Positions 1 to 10,610 of a stretch of DNA of 64,000 nt are shown one piece after another. Under the pieces are notes generated by a model. The model was not told the DNA's origin. It saw nothing but the letters and a program-made list of their open reading frames with translations, and searched no databases. Position numbers and translations under genes: made by a program. The DNA is from Candidatus Merdisoma merdipullorum (GTDB lineage Bacteria; Bacillota; Clostridia; Lachnospirales; Lachnospiraceae), in contig DVLE01000046.1 of NCBI GenBank assembly GCA_018715645.1, positions 1 to 64,000 of the forward strand, in the 5' to 3' direction. The stretch's first letter is position 1. Every line of letters begins with the position of its first letter.

Positions 1-6
1 CGGATT

Positions 7-330
7 ATGAAAACAGATTTTTCCGCAAGGCCGGTTTATTTACGGGATGAGAACCGGATCCAGGCACATTTCCTGATCTGTTTCCTTGCATTAACCATCT
101 ACCGTTACCTTGAGAAAAAACTGGATTCGAAATACACCTGTGAAGAATTGCTGGACACGCTGAAAGCAATGAACTTCGCCGAGATACAGGAACAGGGCTT
201 TATCCCGCTGTATAAACGGGAAACCATCACAGATGATCTTCACGAGGCCTGCGGATTCCGGACAGACTACCAATTCATAACCAAAAGTAAAATGAGAACA
301 ATCCAGAAGAAAAGTAAGAGGAAGGAATAA
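7..330 (+). pseudogene. C-terminal fragment of an IS1634/IS4-type transposase (5' part outside the window or missing)
   Basis: Protein ...DENRIQAHFLICFLALTIYRYLEKKL...FITKSKMRTIQKKSK resembles the C-terminus of IS1634-like transposases; only 107 aa in the window. Confidence 0.7.
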
Positions 331-356
331 ATTACTATAATTCGAAACAACGGCAG

Positions 357-400
357 AAATCGCTGTAGCCCAGTAAATACGAGGGATACAGCGATTTTTT
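357..400 (+). terminator. Terminator hairpin after the transposase fragment
   Basis: AAATCGCTGTA ... TACAGCGATTT followed by TTT. Confidence 0.7.
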
Positions 401-574
401 CTTTTCTCAACTGTCAAAGATGGGATTGTAGGCCACGAAAGCTTTTCTGTCAATACATAATTTGCAAAAAAATGAGAAAACTGACTGTAGCAGATGACTG
501 TTTCTACACGGCAAAAGCCTGCTGTGCAAGAACAGGATTTGGTTCATTGGGTTCTGTCAGAAATACGGAGGAAT

Positions 575-1435
575 ATGAAAATGGAACAGTTTCAGATTCG
601 CACAGATTTGGCCATGGAAGCCAGAGAACGCTTTGAGGAGGATGTGGAACTCCGCGGAGTAGCAATTGAGGAAGACTATGACGAGAAACGGGACATCCGG
701 GTTACGACGGTCCGCATTGAGTCGGAAAACGGGGCGAAGGCGATGGGAAAGCCTATCGGCACTTACATTACACTGGAAGCGCCTAAGCTCTCGGATCCGG
801 ATGAGGATTATCACAGAGAGGTCTCAGAAACGCTGGCAGAATACTTAAAGGAACTGCTCGGAACAGGACAGGAGCGTTCGGTGCTGGTCGTCGGTCTGGG
901 AAACAGAGATGTGACGCCGGATGCTCTGGGACCGGAGGTAGTGAATAATCTGCGGATTACCCGTCATGTGGTGCGTGAATACGGCAGAGCTGCCTTTGCG
1001 AAGGAAAAGATCCATATGGTCAGCGGAATCGTACCGGGCGTTATGGCACAGACAGGAATGGAGACGCTGGAGATTGTGAGAGGCGTGGCGGAAGAAACTC
1101 GGCCTGATGTGATCGTGGCAATAGACGCGCTGGCTGCCCGAAGCAGCAAGCGGCTGAACCGGACCATACAGATTTCGGACGCAGGCATCCATCCGGGTTC
1201 CGGTGTGGGAAACCACAGGCACAGCCTGACGAAAGAGACGACGGGTGTTCCCGTGATAGCTATAGGAGTTCCCACGGTCGTGGATGCCGCGACCATCGTG
1301 TACGATGCGACCAGAGACAGAAACGCAGTTCTTCCGGGGCTGAACAGTATGTTCGTGACGCCGAAGGATATTGACGAGACGATTAAGCGGCTGAGCTTTA
1401 CGATTTCCGAGGCATTAAATATCGCCCTGTCATAG
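575..1435 (+). CDS. gpr: GPR endopeptidase (germination protease)
   Basis: FQIRTDLAMEARE N-terminus and VVGLGNRDVTPDALGP motif. The ORF is open from 494, but the ATGs at 575/581 follow ACGGAGG. Confidence 0.93.
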   Translation: MKMEQFQIRTDLAMEARERFEEDVELRGVAIEEDYDEKRDIRVTTVRIESENGAKAMGKPIGTYITLEAPKLSDPDEDYHREVSETLAEYLKELLGTGQERSVLVVGLGNRDVTPDALGPEVVNNLRITRHVVREYGRAAFAKEKIHMVSGIVPGVMAQTGMETLEIVRGVAEETRPDVIVAIDALAARSSKRLNRTIQISDAGIHPGSGVGNHRHSLTKETTGVPVIAIGVPTVVDAATIVYDATRDRNAVLPGLNSMFVTPKDIDETIKRLSFTISEALNIALS

Positions 1436-1506
1436 AAAATTGTCAGCAGGAATATACTGAAGGAAGATGGTCATTCGGGTAAAGGCCTGGTATGGGGTGA
1501 AAGAAA

Positions 1507-2829
1507 ATGAACCGACTGCAGAAAATCATAAATGGAATCGTCTGGCTTGTCATCGGGATCCTCGGACTCTATATACTGGGCTACGGAATCAAGGGGCAGT
1601 CATTTTCAAAGGCAGCTTACGCCTGTATGAAGGTTTTGACGAATGCGGAGGGGGATCTGCAGAATGCCGCGGCAAAATGCCTGTATCCGGGACTTGCCTT
1701 CGTGGCGGGAGAGCCAAGGTCATCCGCAAGCTTTGATGAATTTCTCATCAGAAAGGCTATGGGCATCTTTCCGTTGTTTTCCTTTATGGACGGGCAGGAG
1801 CTATACGAAACCGAAACAGAGAGCGCGGTTACTTATGAAATTCTGATACAGGGCGGAGCCCATGATGAAAATGAAATAGACATCCAGACAGGAGAAGCCT
1901 TCGACATTGCGGAAAAAGTGGAGGAGGAAAACTTAAGAGCAGCCCAGGAGGAACAGGAAGCGCTGGAGCAGGAAAGGCGCGAGCAGGAAGCGGAAGGCCA
2001 GGCGGAAGGTCAGACGGATACGGCTCTAGCCGTTCAAAGCGGGGAGGTGCTGGGAACAGAGTATACGATGGAGCAGCTCTCGGATTTTGATTTTCTGAAA
2101 AATAATTTTTACATTGTGGAGAGTAATACAGACATCAGCAGCGATCTGCTGAACGCGGAGACGCTGCTGGGAATGGATATGACTATGCAGCAGGACAATT
2201 CGGCGCCTCAGATATTGATTTATCATACCCATTCCCAGGAAGGCTTCGTGGATTCCGTACCGGGAGACAACAGTACGACCATAGTGGGAGTGGGAGAATA
2301 TCTGGCTGAAATTCTGCGGGAGACCTACGGCTATAATGTCATCCATAATACGAACGTCTATGATTTTATTGATGGCGAGCTGGACAGAAACCAGGCGTAT
2401 ACACTGGCGGAGGCCGATGTACAGCAGATTCTGGCGGAGAATCCCTCGATAGAGGTCATTATTGATCTGCACAGGGACGGGGTACAGGAGGATACTCATC
2501 TGGTGACAGAGATAAACGGAAAGCCTACGGCGCAGTTTATGTTTTTTAACGGACTGAGCTTCAGTAAACGAAACGGTCCCATCGACTATCTGCAGAATCC
2601 GTATATCGGGGAAAATCTGGCCCTGTCTTTGCAGCTAAAGCTGGCCTGCGAAAAATATTATCCGGGACTTAGCAGAAAGGTCTATCTGAAAAGTCTTCGC
2701 TATAATCTTCATCTTCGCCCCAAGTCTCTTCTTGTGGAGGCCGGAGCCCAGACGAATACGGTAGAGGAGATGCTGAACGCTATGGAACCGTTGGCGTACA
2801 TATTGAATCAGGTGCTGAAGAATCCCTGA
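1507..2829 (+). CDS. spoIIP: Stage II sporulation protein P
   Basis: SpoIIP-type core ILIYHTHSQEGF...VIIDLHRDGV...; directly downstream of gpr. Confidence 0.93.
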   Translation: MNRLQKIINGIVWLVIGILGLYILGYGIKGQSFSKAAYACMKVLTNAEGDLQNAAAKCLYPGLAFVAGEPRSSASFDEFLIRKAMGIFPLFSFMDGQELYETETESAVTYEILIQGGAHDENEIDIQTGEAFDIAEKVEEENLRAAQEEQEALEQERREQEAEGQAEGQTDTALAVQSGEVLGTEYTMEQLSDFDFLKNNFYIVESNTDISSDLLNAETLLGMDMTMQQDNSAPQILIYHTHSQEGFVDSVPGDNSTTIVGVGEYLAEILRETYGYNVIHNTNVYDFIDGELDRNQAYTLAEADVQQILAENPSIEVIIDLHRDGVQEDTHLVTEINGKPTAQFMFFNGLSFSKRNGPIDYLQNPYIGENLALSLQLKLACEKYYPGLSRKVYLKSLRYNLHLRPKSLLVEAGAQTNTVEEMLNAMEPLAYILNQVLKNP

Positions 2830-2933
2830 ATTCAGAGACAGTTGGATGCTTATTGAGAAAAATTATCATTTACAACCGCCCTCATTTTGTAAAGCGAGTG
2901 ATATAATAAGAAAGAAAAAGGAGGCGGATTGGA

Positions 2934-3014
2934 ATGAAACAGCATAGATTTTGGGCCTGGGCTATGGCGGTTTGCCTGTTTATGACGCTCTATACGGGAT
3001 ATAAGCACAAATAA
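2934..3014 (+). CDS. Putative 26-aa membrane microprotein MKQHRFWAWAMAVCLFMTLYTGYKHK
   Basis: AAAAAGGAGGCGGATTGGA ribosome-binding site before ATG; one hydrophobic segment; below the ORF-track length cutoff. Confidence 0.55.
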   Translation: MKQHRFWAWAMAVCLFMTLYTGYKHK

Positions 3015-3110
3015 AAGCCGGTTCAAAAAACAAAACAATGTGGAAAAGGCGGCGGATTCGGAAGCAAGGAATCGCTGCCAAAGGATACGACAGAAAAGGA
3101 GAATGAAAAA

Positions 3111-3401
3111 ATGTTGAATTGTTTAAAATGCATTGACTGGAAGAAGACAGGAATTTTTGCGGCAGGCGTGCTTTTCGGCACAGCCGGAATCAAGATTTTG
3201 TCCAGTAAGGACGCCAAGAAGGTGTATACGAACTGTACGGCGGCGGCGCTGCGGGCCAAGAGCTGTGTGATGAAGACGGCGGCCACGATTCAGGAGAATG
3301 CGGAGGACATCTATGCAGAAGCTCAGCAGATCAACGAGGAGCGCGCGGCGGCAGAGGCGGCTGTAGAAGATGAGAAGGTAACGGCGGAGGCGGCCGGGTG
3401 A
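3111..3401 (+). CDS. DUF6110-like small protein linked to the metal P-type ATPase
   Basis: 96-aa N-anchored protein whose stop overlaps the start of the ATPase gene; family from memory. Confidence 0.65.
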   Translation: MLNCLKCIDWKKTGIFAAGVLFGTAGIKILSSKDAKKVYTNCTAAALRAKSCVMKTAATIQENAEDIYAEAQQINEERAAAEAAVEDEKVTAEAAG

Positions 3402-5470
3402 AATTTGTAATCAAACATGATATAAAAGGAAGAATCCGTGTTCGGCTTGTTCAGAGGGAGATGACTTTTGAACAGGCGGACACGCTTCAATATTACCTGG
3501 ATGGTCAGGAAAACGTGATCTCAGCAAAGATTCAGCGGAGGACGTCAGGCGTAGCCGTCTGCTATCAAGGGGACCGGGAGGAGATCATCCGGCTTTTGAA
3601 ATCCTTTCATTATGGAGATGTGGAGGTTCCCGACGCAGTTCTGCAAAGCTCTGGCAGGAAGCTGAATGAAGAATACTGGGAGAAGCTTGTGACCAGAGCG
3701 GTCCTTCGCGCAGGCGGCAAACTGTTTGTACCTTATCCGGTCCGTGCAGGAATCACGGCCGTACGCTCATGCAAATATCTGTGGCACGGCCTTAGAACGC
3801 TGGCCAGAAGGCGCATGGAGGTTCCGGTGCTGGATGCGACAGCGATCGGCGTGTCCGTATTCCGGGGTGATTTTGAGACGGCGGGTTCTGTGATGTTTCT
3901 CCTTGGAATCGGGGAAATCCTGGAGGAGTGGACGCATAAGAAGTCGGTAGGTGATTTGGCCCGCAGTATGTCCCTGAATATTGAAAAGGTGTGGATCCTG
4001 TGCGACGGGCATGAGATTCTTGTGGATTCCTCCAAGGTTCGCGAGCAGGATTTGGTAGTCGTCCATATGGGAAATGTCATTTCCTTCGACGGAACCGTAG
4101 AAGCGGGAGAAGCGATGGTCAACCAGTCCTCGCTAACAGGGGAATCCGTTCCGGTAGCCCGCGCTGCGGGGGCTTCCGTCTATGCGGGAACCGTAGTGGA
4201 AGAGGGCGAACTGACGATTCGTGTGAGAACCGGCACAGGGACCAGCAAGTATGAACGGATCGCGGCCATGATCGAGGAATCCGAAAAGCTGAAATCTTCT
4301 GTGGAAGGAAAGGCGGAGCATCTGGCGGACCGGCTTGTGCCTTATACCCTCGCGGGAGCAGGGCTGACCTGGATGTTCACAAGAAATGTGACGAAAATGC
4401 TGGCTGTACTCATGGTGGATTTCTCCTGTGCTTTGAAGCTTGCGATTCCTATTTCCGTATTGTCTGCGATTCGGGAAGCCGGAAGCTTCCATGTGACGGT
4501 AAAGGGAGGAAAATATCTGGAGGCGATAGCGGAGGCTGATACCATTGTATTTGACAAAACGGGTACCCTTACCAAGGCGCGCCCCACTGTGGCGGAGGTA
4601 GTCTCCTTTAACGGAGCGGATCCGGACGAGCTTCTGCGCCTTGCAGCCTGCATGGAGGAGCATTTTCCGCATTCCATGGCGAAGGCTGTGGTGGATGCGG
4701 CGAAGGCAAAGAATCTGCAGCATGAGGAGAAACATTCCAAGGTGGAATATCTGGTGGCTCACGGCATCTCCACGACTGTGGAAGGGAAAAAGGCCGTCAT
4801 CGGCAGTTATCATTTTGTGTTTGAAGATGAAAAATGCGTATTACCGGAAGGTACGGAAGAAAAATTCGCATCTCTGCCTCCGGAATATTCCCAGCTTTAT
4901 CTGGCTGTGGAAGGCGTGCTGGCGGCTGTGATCTGCATCGAGGATCCGCTGAGAGAGGAAGCTTCGCAGGTGATTCAGGCGCTGAAAAAAGAAGGGATCT
5001 CCAAGATCGTTATGATGACGGGAGACAGCGAGAGGACTGCCAGGGCTGTGGCGGCTAAGGTCGGCGTCGATGAATATTACTCCGAGGTCCTTCCGGAGGA
5101 CAAGGCCCGCTTTGTGGAAGAAGAACGGGCAAAAGGCAGGAAAGTCATGATGGTGGGAGATGGGATCAATGATTCCCCGGCTCTGTCCGCTTCGGACGTG
5201 GGGATTGCCATAAGTGATGGCGCCGAGCTTGCGAGAGAAATCGCGGATGTGACCATCGGGGCGGAGGATCTCTGGCAGCTTGTCGCTCTGAGGCGGCTTG
5301 GCAGCGGACTTATGGAGAGAATCCATCGAAATTATCATTCAATTGTGGGCTTTAATACGGGACTGATTGTGCTGGGTGTAGCGGGAATTTTGCAGCCCTC
5401 GGCTTCCGCCCTGCTCCACAATACGTCTACACTACTCATCAGCCTAAAAAGTATGAATCCTGTTTTGTGA
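3398..5470 (+). CDS. Heavy-metal-type (P1B) P-type ATPase with atypical TM metal motif
   Basis: DKTGTLT, TGES, MMTGD, GDGINDSPAL motifs; N-terminal HMA-like domain. Confidence 0.92.
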   Translation: MKFVIKHDIKGRIRVRLVQREMTFEQADTLQYYLDGQENVISAKIQRRTSGVAVCYQGDREEIIRLLKSFHYGDVEVPDAVLQSSGRKLNEEYWEKLVTRAVLRAGGKLFVPYPVRAGITAVRSCKYLWHGLRTLARRRMEVPVLDATAIGVSVFRGDFETAGSVMFLLGIGEILEEWTHKKSVGDLARSMSLNIEKVWILCDGHEILVDSSKVREQDLVVVHMGNVISFDGTVEAGEAMVNQSSLTGESVPVARAAGASVYAGTVVEEGELTIRVRTGTGTSKYERIAAMIEESEKLKSSVEGKAEHLADRLVPYTLAGAGLTWMFTRNVTKMLAVLMVDFSCALKLAIPISVLSAIREAGSFHVTVKGGKYLEAIAEADTIVFDKTGTLTKARPTVAEVVSFNGADPDELLRLAACMEEHFPHSMAKAVVDAAKAKNLQHEEKHSKVEYLVAHGISTTVEGKKAVIGSYHFVFEDEKCVLPEGTEEKFASLPPEYSQLYLAVEGVLAAVICIEDPLREEASQVIQALKKEGISKIVMMTGDSERTARAVAAKVGVDEYYSEVLPEDKARFVEEERAKGRKVMMVGDGINDSPALSASDVGIAISDGAELAREIADVTIGAEDLWQLVALRRLGSGLMERIHRNYHSIVGFNTGLIVLGVAGILQPSASALLHNTSTLLISLKSMNPVL

Positions 5471-5631
5471 GAGTCTCTCTCCCGTCGTGCAGTTTTACCT
5501 CTGCGCGGCTCGGCGGCCGGGGACATTCTGTAAAACTTAATGAAACTTTATGAAATCGCCCGGCGGACTTGATCGCCGGGCGATTTAAAGGTAAGATAAA
5601 GGATAAGAACTTTTGACGGAGGAGTATTTGG

Positions 5632-7446
5632 ATGACAACGACAGAACAGAGCAGAATTCGCAATTTCTGTATTATCGCACATATCGACCATGGAAAATCT
5701 ACTCTGGCAGACCGTATCATAGAGAAGACGGGACTTCTGACGAGCCGTGAGATGCAGGCCCAGGTTCTTGACAATATGGATCTGGAACGGGAGAGAGGCA
5801 TCACGATAAAGGCTCAGGCTGTCCGTACAATATATAAGGCGGAGGATGGGGAGGAGTATATCTTCAACCTGATCGACACGCCAGGACACGTGGATTTTAA
5901 TTACGAGGTATCAAGAAGTCTGGCGGCCTGCGACGGAGCGGTTCTCGTCGTGGACGCGGCCCAGGGAATCGAGGCTCAGACGCTTGCCAACGTATATCTG
6001 GCTTTGGATCACGATCTGGATGTGATTCCTGTGATCAACAAGATCGATCTTCCAAGCGCTGAGCCCCAGCGAGTGATCGATGAGATCGAGGACGTGATTG
6101 GTCTGGAGGCTCAGGACGCTCCGCAGATCTCCGCAAAGACAGGGCTGAACGTGGATCAGGTGCTTGAGGCGATTGTGAAAAAGATTCCCGCGCCGGGAGG
6201 CGATCCGGAGGCTCCCCTTCAGGCGCTGATTTTCGATTCCCTCTACGATTCCTACAAGGGTGTTATTGTGTTCTGCAGGATCATGGAGGGAACGGTACGC
6301 AAAGGAACGCCTATCCGCATGATGGCTACGGGCGCGGAAGCGGACGTGGTAGAGGTAGGCTATTTTGGAGCTGGACAGTTCATTCCCTGCGAGGAGCTTT
6401 CCGCCGGAATGGTAGGCTATCTGACAGCCAGCATCAAGAATGTGCGGGATACCCGTGTGGGCGATACCATCACCGACAGGGACAGGCCCTGTGAAAAGCC
6501 TCTGCCCGGCTATAAAAAGGTGCTTCCGATGGTGTACTGCGGTATGTACCCGGCGGATGGGGCAAAGTATCCGGATCTGCGCGACGCTCTGGAAAAGCTT
6601 CAGCTTAACGACGCGTCCCTTCAGTTTGAGCCGGAGACTTCTGTGGCCCTCGGTTTTGGCTTCCGCTGCGGCTTCCTGGGACTTTTGCACCTGGAAATTA
6701 TCCAGGAGCGTCTGGAACGCGAGTACAACCTGGATCTGGTGACCACGGCTCCGGGCGTTATCTACAAGGTATATAAGACCAACGGAGAGGTCATCGAGCT
6801 TACGAACCCCTCCAATCTTCCGGATCCGGCCGAGATCGAGCATATGGAGGAGCCTTTTGTGAGCGCCGAGATTATGGTGACGACGGAATTTATCGGTCCG
6901 ATCATGGAGCTTTGCCAGGAAAGGCGGGGCGTCTATCTGGGCATGGAATATATGGAGGAGACCAGAGCGCTGCTCAAATATGAGCTTCCCCTGAATGAGA
7001 TTATTTATGATTTCTTCGACGCCCTGAAGTCCAGATCCCGCGGTTACGCTTCGTTTGATTATGAGATGAAAGGGTATGTGCAGGCGGATCTGGTGAAGCT
7101 TGACATTCTGATCAACAGAGAGGAAGTGGACGCTCTTTCCTTTATCGTACACAGCAGCACGGCTTATGAGCGCGGCCGGAAGATGTGCGAGAAGCTCAAG
7201 GAGGAGATTCCGCGTCATCTGTTTGAGATTCCGATTCAGGCGGCCATCGGCAGCAAAATCATTGCCCGCGAGACCGTAAAGGCTGTGCGTAAGGATGTGC
7301 TTGCCAAGTGCTACGGCGGCGACATTACCCGAAAGAAGAAGCTTCTGGAAAAGCAGAAGGAGGGCAAGAAGCGGATGCGCCAGATCGGAAACGTGGAGAT
7401 TCCGCAGAAGGCCTTTATGAGCGTACTGAAGCTGGACGACAGGTAA
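5632..7446 (+). CDS. lepA: Elongation factor 4 (LepA)
   Basis: [31 protein letters not shown] GTPase motifs and LepA C-terminal domain. Confidence 0.97.
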   Translation: MTTTEQSRIRNFCIIAHIDHGKSTLADRIIEKTGLLTSREMQAQVLDNMDLERERGITIKAQAVRTIYKAEDGEEYIFNLIDTPGHVDFNYEVSRSLAACDGAVLVVDAAQGIEAQTLANVYLALDHDLDVIPVINKIDLPSAEPQRVIDEIEDVIGLEAQDAPQISAKTGLNVDQVLEAIVKKIPAPGGDPEAPLQALIFDSLYDSYKGVIVFCRIMEGTVRKGTPIRMMATGAEADVVEVGYFGAGQFIPCEELSAGMVGYLTASIKNVRDTRVGDTITDRDRPCEKPLPGYKKVLPMVYCGMYPADGAKYPDLRDALEKLQLNDASLQFEPETSVALGFGFRCGFLGLLHLEIIQERLEREYNLDLVTTAPGVIYKVYKTNGEVIELTNPSNLPDPAEIEHMEEPFVSAEIMVTTEFIGPIMELCQERRGVYLGMEYMEETRALLKYELPLNEIIYDFFDALKSRSRGYASFDYEMKGYVQADLVKLDILINREEVDALSFIVHSSTAYERGRKMCEKLKEEIPRHLFEIPIQAAIGSKIIARETVKAVRKDVLAKCYGGDITRKKKLLEKQKEGKKRMRQIGNVEIPQKAFMSVLKLDDR

Positions 7447-7453
7447 GGAGTCT

Positions 7454-8644
7454 ATGGAACATAGAAAATATGCAGAGAGGCCAAAGCAGAAAAAGGCCTC
7501 TCTGGCAGATCAGGGAGAAAAGGAACGGCTGGGAATCTATATCCATATCCCGTTCTGCGCGCGCAAATGCGCTTATTGTGATTTCCTGTCGGCTCCGGCC
7601 GGGAGTGAGACCATCTCCCGGTATGTGGAGGCGGTAAAGCAGGAGATTCGGGAAGCGGCGGAACTTGGCGGGAAGTACAGGGCAGCCACGGTTTTCTTCG
7701 GAGGCGGAACGCCTTCTCTGATGGAGGGGCGCCAGACGGCTGAAATTCTGGAGGAACTCTCCCGGCATATTGTGCTGGAAGCCGGGGCCGAGATCACGGT
7801 GGAGTGCAATCCGGGTACGTTGACGGAGGAAAAGCTCGGCGCTTATCGGGCGGCGGGAGTGAACCGCCTAAGTCTTGGCCTCCAATCGGCGGATGACAGT
7901 GAACTTCGCCTTCTTGGCAGGATTCACAGCTATCAGGATTTTCTGAAAAGCTATGAGCTTGCGCGAAAAAAGGGATTTGAAAACCTGAATGTGGATCTGA
8001 TGTCGGCGCTTCCGGGACAGACGCGGGAGGGCTGGCTTTGCACCCTGCAAAAGGTGGCTGATCTGGAGCCGGAGCATATCTCGGCTTACAGTCTGATGAT
8101 TGAAGAAGGCACTCCCTTTTATGAAAAGTATCGGGAGGGAGGGCCTTGCAGCAGGGAGCTGCCTGACGAGGATACGGACAGGCGGATGTACGAGGATACA
8201 AAGCAGTTTCTGGGTTCCAGAGGCTATGAGCGGTATGAGATTTCCAACTATGCAAAGCCGGGATACGCCTGCCAGCATAACCTTTCTTATTGGGAGAGAG
8301 TAGATTATAAGGGCTTTGGGATCGGCGCCTCCTCCCTGATTCACGGAGTCAGGTATCAGAACAGCTCGGATTTGGACGCCTGGCTTCAGGGAAATTTTTC
8401 TTATGAGAGCGTGATTCCGTTAAGCCGGAAGGATATATTGGAGGAGACCATGTTTCTGGGCCTTCGGAAAATGGAGGGCGTGGTCCTGACCGAACAGATA
8501 AGGGTGGTCTACGGAGGGCTTATAGAGCGGCTTGTCCGGGAAGGACTGCTCCTTCAAAAAGAAAACAGGATATTTCTGACAGACAGGGGGATAGATGTCA
8601 GCAACTATGTGCTATCAGAGTTTTTGCTGGATGAAGAAATATAA
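7454..8644 (+). CDS. hemW: Radical SAM family heme chaperone HemW
   Basis: IYIHIPFCARKCAYCDF (CxxxCxxC) and GGGTPSL; directly downstream of lepA. Confidence 0.93.
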   Translation: MEHRKYAERPKQKKASLADQGEKERLGIYIHIPFCARKCAYCDFLSAPAGSETISRYVEAVKQEIREAAELGGKYRAATVFFGGGTPSLMEGRQTAEILEELSRHIVLEAGAEITVECNPGTLTEEKLGAYRAAGVNRLSLGLQSADDSELRLLGRIHSYQDFLKSYELARKKGFENLNVDLMSALPGQTREGWLCTLQKVADLEPEHISAYSLMIEEGTPFYEKYREGGPCSRELPDEDTDRRMYEDTKQFLGSRGYERYEISNYAKPGYACQHNLSYWERVDYKGFGIGASSLIHGVRYQNSSDLDAWLQGNFSYESVIPLSRKDILEETMFLGLRKMEGVVLTEQIRVVYGGLIERLVREGLLLQKENRIFLTDRGIDVSNYVLSEFLLDEEI

Positions 8645-10520
8645 GTGGCAGCTGTTGTTTGCGGCCTTGTTTTTGTGCCTTCTGGCCTTTCCGCCGGCGG
8701 TGCTGACAGAGGTGCGTGTGGAATTTCAGGACAGCAGCTATGAAAAGGCGGAAAATCTGAAGATCCTGACTTCCAGGAGCGACGATACGATTCCGTTCAG
8801 CGGTCTTCAGATTACTTATGGGAAGAAGGACGAAAGCAGGATTTGTTTTTTCGATCCGATTTACCGGAGGGGGACTTATATCAGGCGCCTGGATCCCATA
8901 GATTCGGAATATGACGAAGTGATACGGATACGCTCCATCACGGTAACCTGCAACGGATTCTGGGACTTTACGCTGGAAGGAGAGGAACTGAAGGCTGCAT
9001 TTACAGCCAACGATCAGGCGGAGATTCTGGAGGACGGGGAAGAAGGGCTGAGTCTTCGGATCACCGGAGCGGATTCTCAGCTTTATCCTACGGAAAGCTT
9101 TCAGAGGCTTTATGCCGCTGCCGCCCGAAAGAGCGCGCGTCCGGGGATTCTGCTTCTTTTTGCGTTTCTTTTGGCGGTCTATGGCATAAGCCGGCTTTAC
9201 GGCAGGATTCGGGGAAGCAAAAGAGAGGAACGAAGTCTGGATCTTGCGGATACGATTCTGGCTTTTGCCGCTGCCGGAGCTTTGCTTTTGATGTTTTTTA
9301 CAGTCCTTTACGGAGATCACAGGCTAAACCCGGACGAATGGGAGAGCAGGGACGCGGTCCGCTACTACGCGGATCACAATCTGCCGCCGGACATCCGGGA
9401 CGAGGAGGTGTCTCCTACCATCGGCACCTACGGGACGACGCGGCTTGCGGAAAAAACACCCTATTATTTTTATGCGGGTAAGCTGTTTTCTCTGTTTCAG
9501 GGAGAGCATATGGAGAGACTTTTTGGTCTCTGTCTCGGAGCAGCCCTTGTCCTGTTCGTTCTGTCGCAGCTTCGGAAAAACCGGTATCTGGCAGCCGTCT
9601 TTTTCCTGACGCCTCAGGTCTGGTATCTGTATTCCTACTGCACCTCGGACGCCCTGGATTATGCGGTGTCTGTCCTGGTGCTGTATCAGCTTGCCTGTGA
9701 AAAAAGTATGCTGAACCAGCTTCTGCGCAGAGGCGTGGAAAAGAGAGATTGGGGAAGAATCCTGCTCCTTGGAATTTTGTTCGGCCATGTGCTGATGGCC
9801 AAAGCCAACTACTACGTGATTCTGATCTATGCCTTTCTGATGCTGCTCGTTCCGTTTCTGCAGGCGGACAGAGAAGGAAAACGGCGCTTGTTCCGGGCTT
9901 ACCTGTGGATTGTCCTGGCAGCCTTTCTCGTCTTTGGACTGCGGCTTTTGGCGGATTTTGTCCATTACGGTTTCGGAAAGGGCGAGGTGGTGACGCAGCT
10001 TAGCACGGAATATGCTGTGGATGAACTGAATCCAAAGGCGCCGCCGGAAGAACAGGCATGGTACTTTATGATGTATCGGCATGGAATTTCCTTCTGGGAT
10101 TTCCTCACGGAATATGGATTTTTCGGCAGCCTGTTTCGTTCCACACTGGGAGTCTACGGCGGGATGAAGATAACGAGCGCTTCCTGGTATTACCTGTCTA
10201 TGGCGGTTGTGTATGGACTGCTCTACGTGATAACCGTACACTCCGTCTGGAAAAGGGGAGGAAAGTCAGGCCGTCAAAGCCTGCTTCTGCTTCATCTGCC
10301 GGTCCTGGTATCCTTTCTGCTTGTGCTGTACAACGGCTATTTTGTGGATTTTCAGCCCCAGGGGCGGTATCTGCTTCCCGTATTTATCATGGTCGGACAC
10401 GGTTTGTCTTTGGACAGGGAGTTTACGAAAAGAAAGTCCTTTCAGGTCCTGCTCCTCGCGGCTGCGGTCCTGTCGCTCTACTCCTTTGCCAGAGGAGTTC
10501 CGCAGCTTTGGCAGATATGA
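8631..10520 (+). CDS. Polytopic membrane protein, DUF2142-like
   Basis: Many hydrophobic segments, GDHRLNPDEW...; resembles DUF2142 family. Start taken at MKKYKWQLL. Confidence 0.65.
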   Translation: MKKYKWQLLFAALFLCLLAFPPAVLTEVRVEFQDSSYEKAENLKILTSRSDDTIPFSGLQITYGKKDESRICFFDPIYRRGTYIRRLDPIDSEYDEVIRIRSITVTCNGFWDFTLEGEELKAAFTANDQAEILEDGEEGLSLRITGADSQLYPTESFQRLYAAAARKSARPGILLLFAFLLAVYGISRLYGRIRGSKREERSLDLADTILAFAAAGALLLMFFTVLYGDHRLNPDEWESRDAVRYYADHNLPPDIRDEEVSPTIGTYGTTRLAEKTPYYFYAGKLFSLFQGEHMERLFGLCLGAALVLFVLSQLRKNRYLAAVFFLTPQVWYLYSYCTSDALDYAVSVLVLYQLACEKSMLNQLLRRGVEKRDWGRILLLGILFGHVLMAKANYYVILIYAFLMLLVPFLQADREGKRRLFRAYLWIVLAAFLVFGLRLLADFVHYGFGKGEVVTQLSTEYAVDELNPKAPPEEQAWYFMMYRHGISFWDFLTEYGFFGSLFRSTLGVYGGMKITSASWYYLSMAVVYGLLYVITVHSVWKRGGKSGRQSLLLLHLPVLVSFLLVLYNGYFVDFQPQGRYLLPVFIMVGHGLSLDREFTKRKSFQVLLLAAAVLSLYSFARGVPQLWQI

Positions 10521-10610
10521 GGCGGATAGTAGAGAAGCGGGGAAATCAGGATGAAAGCAGAAGCGAAAAAGCGGCTTACATAGGTCATAAAATAAGGGAG
10601 AATATAAAAA

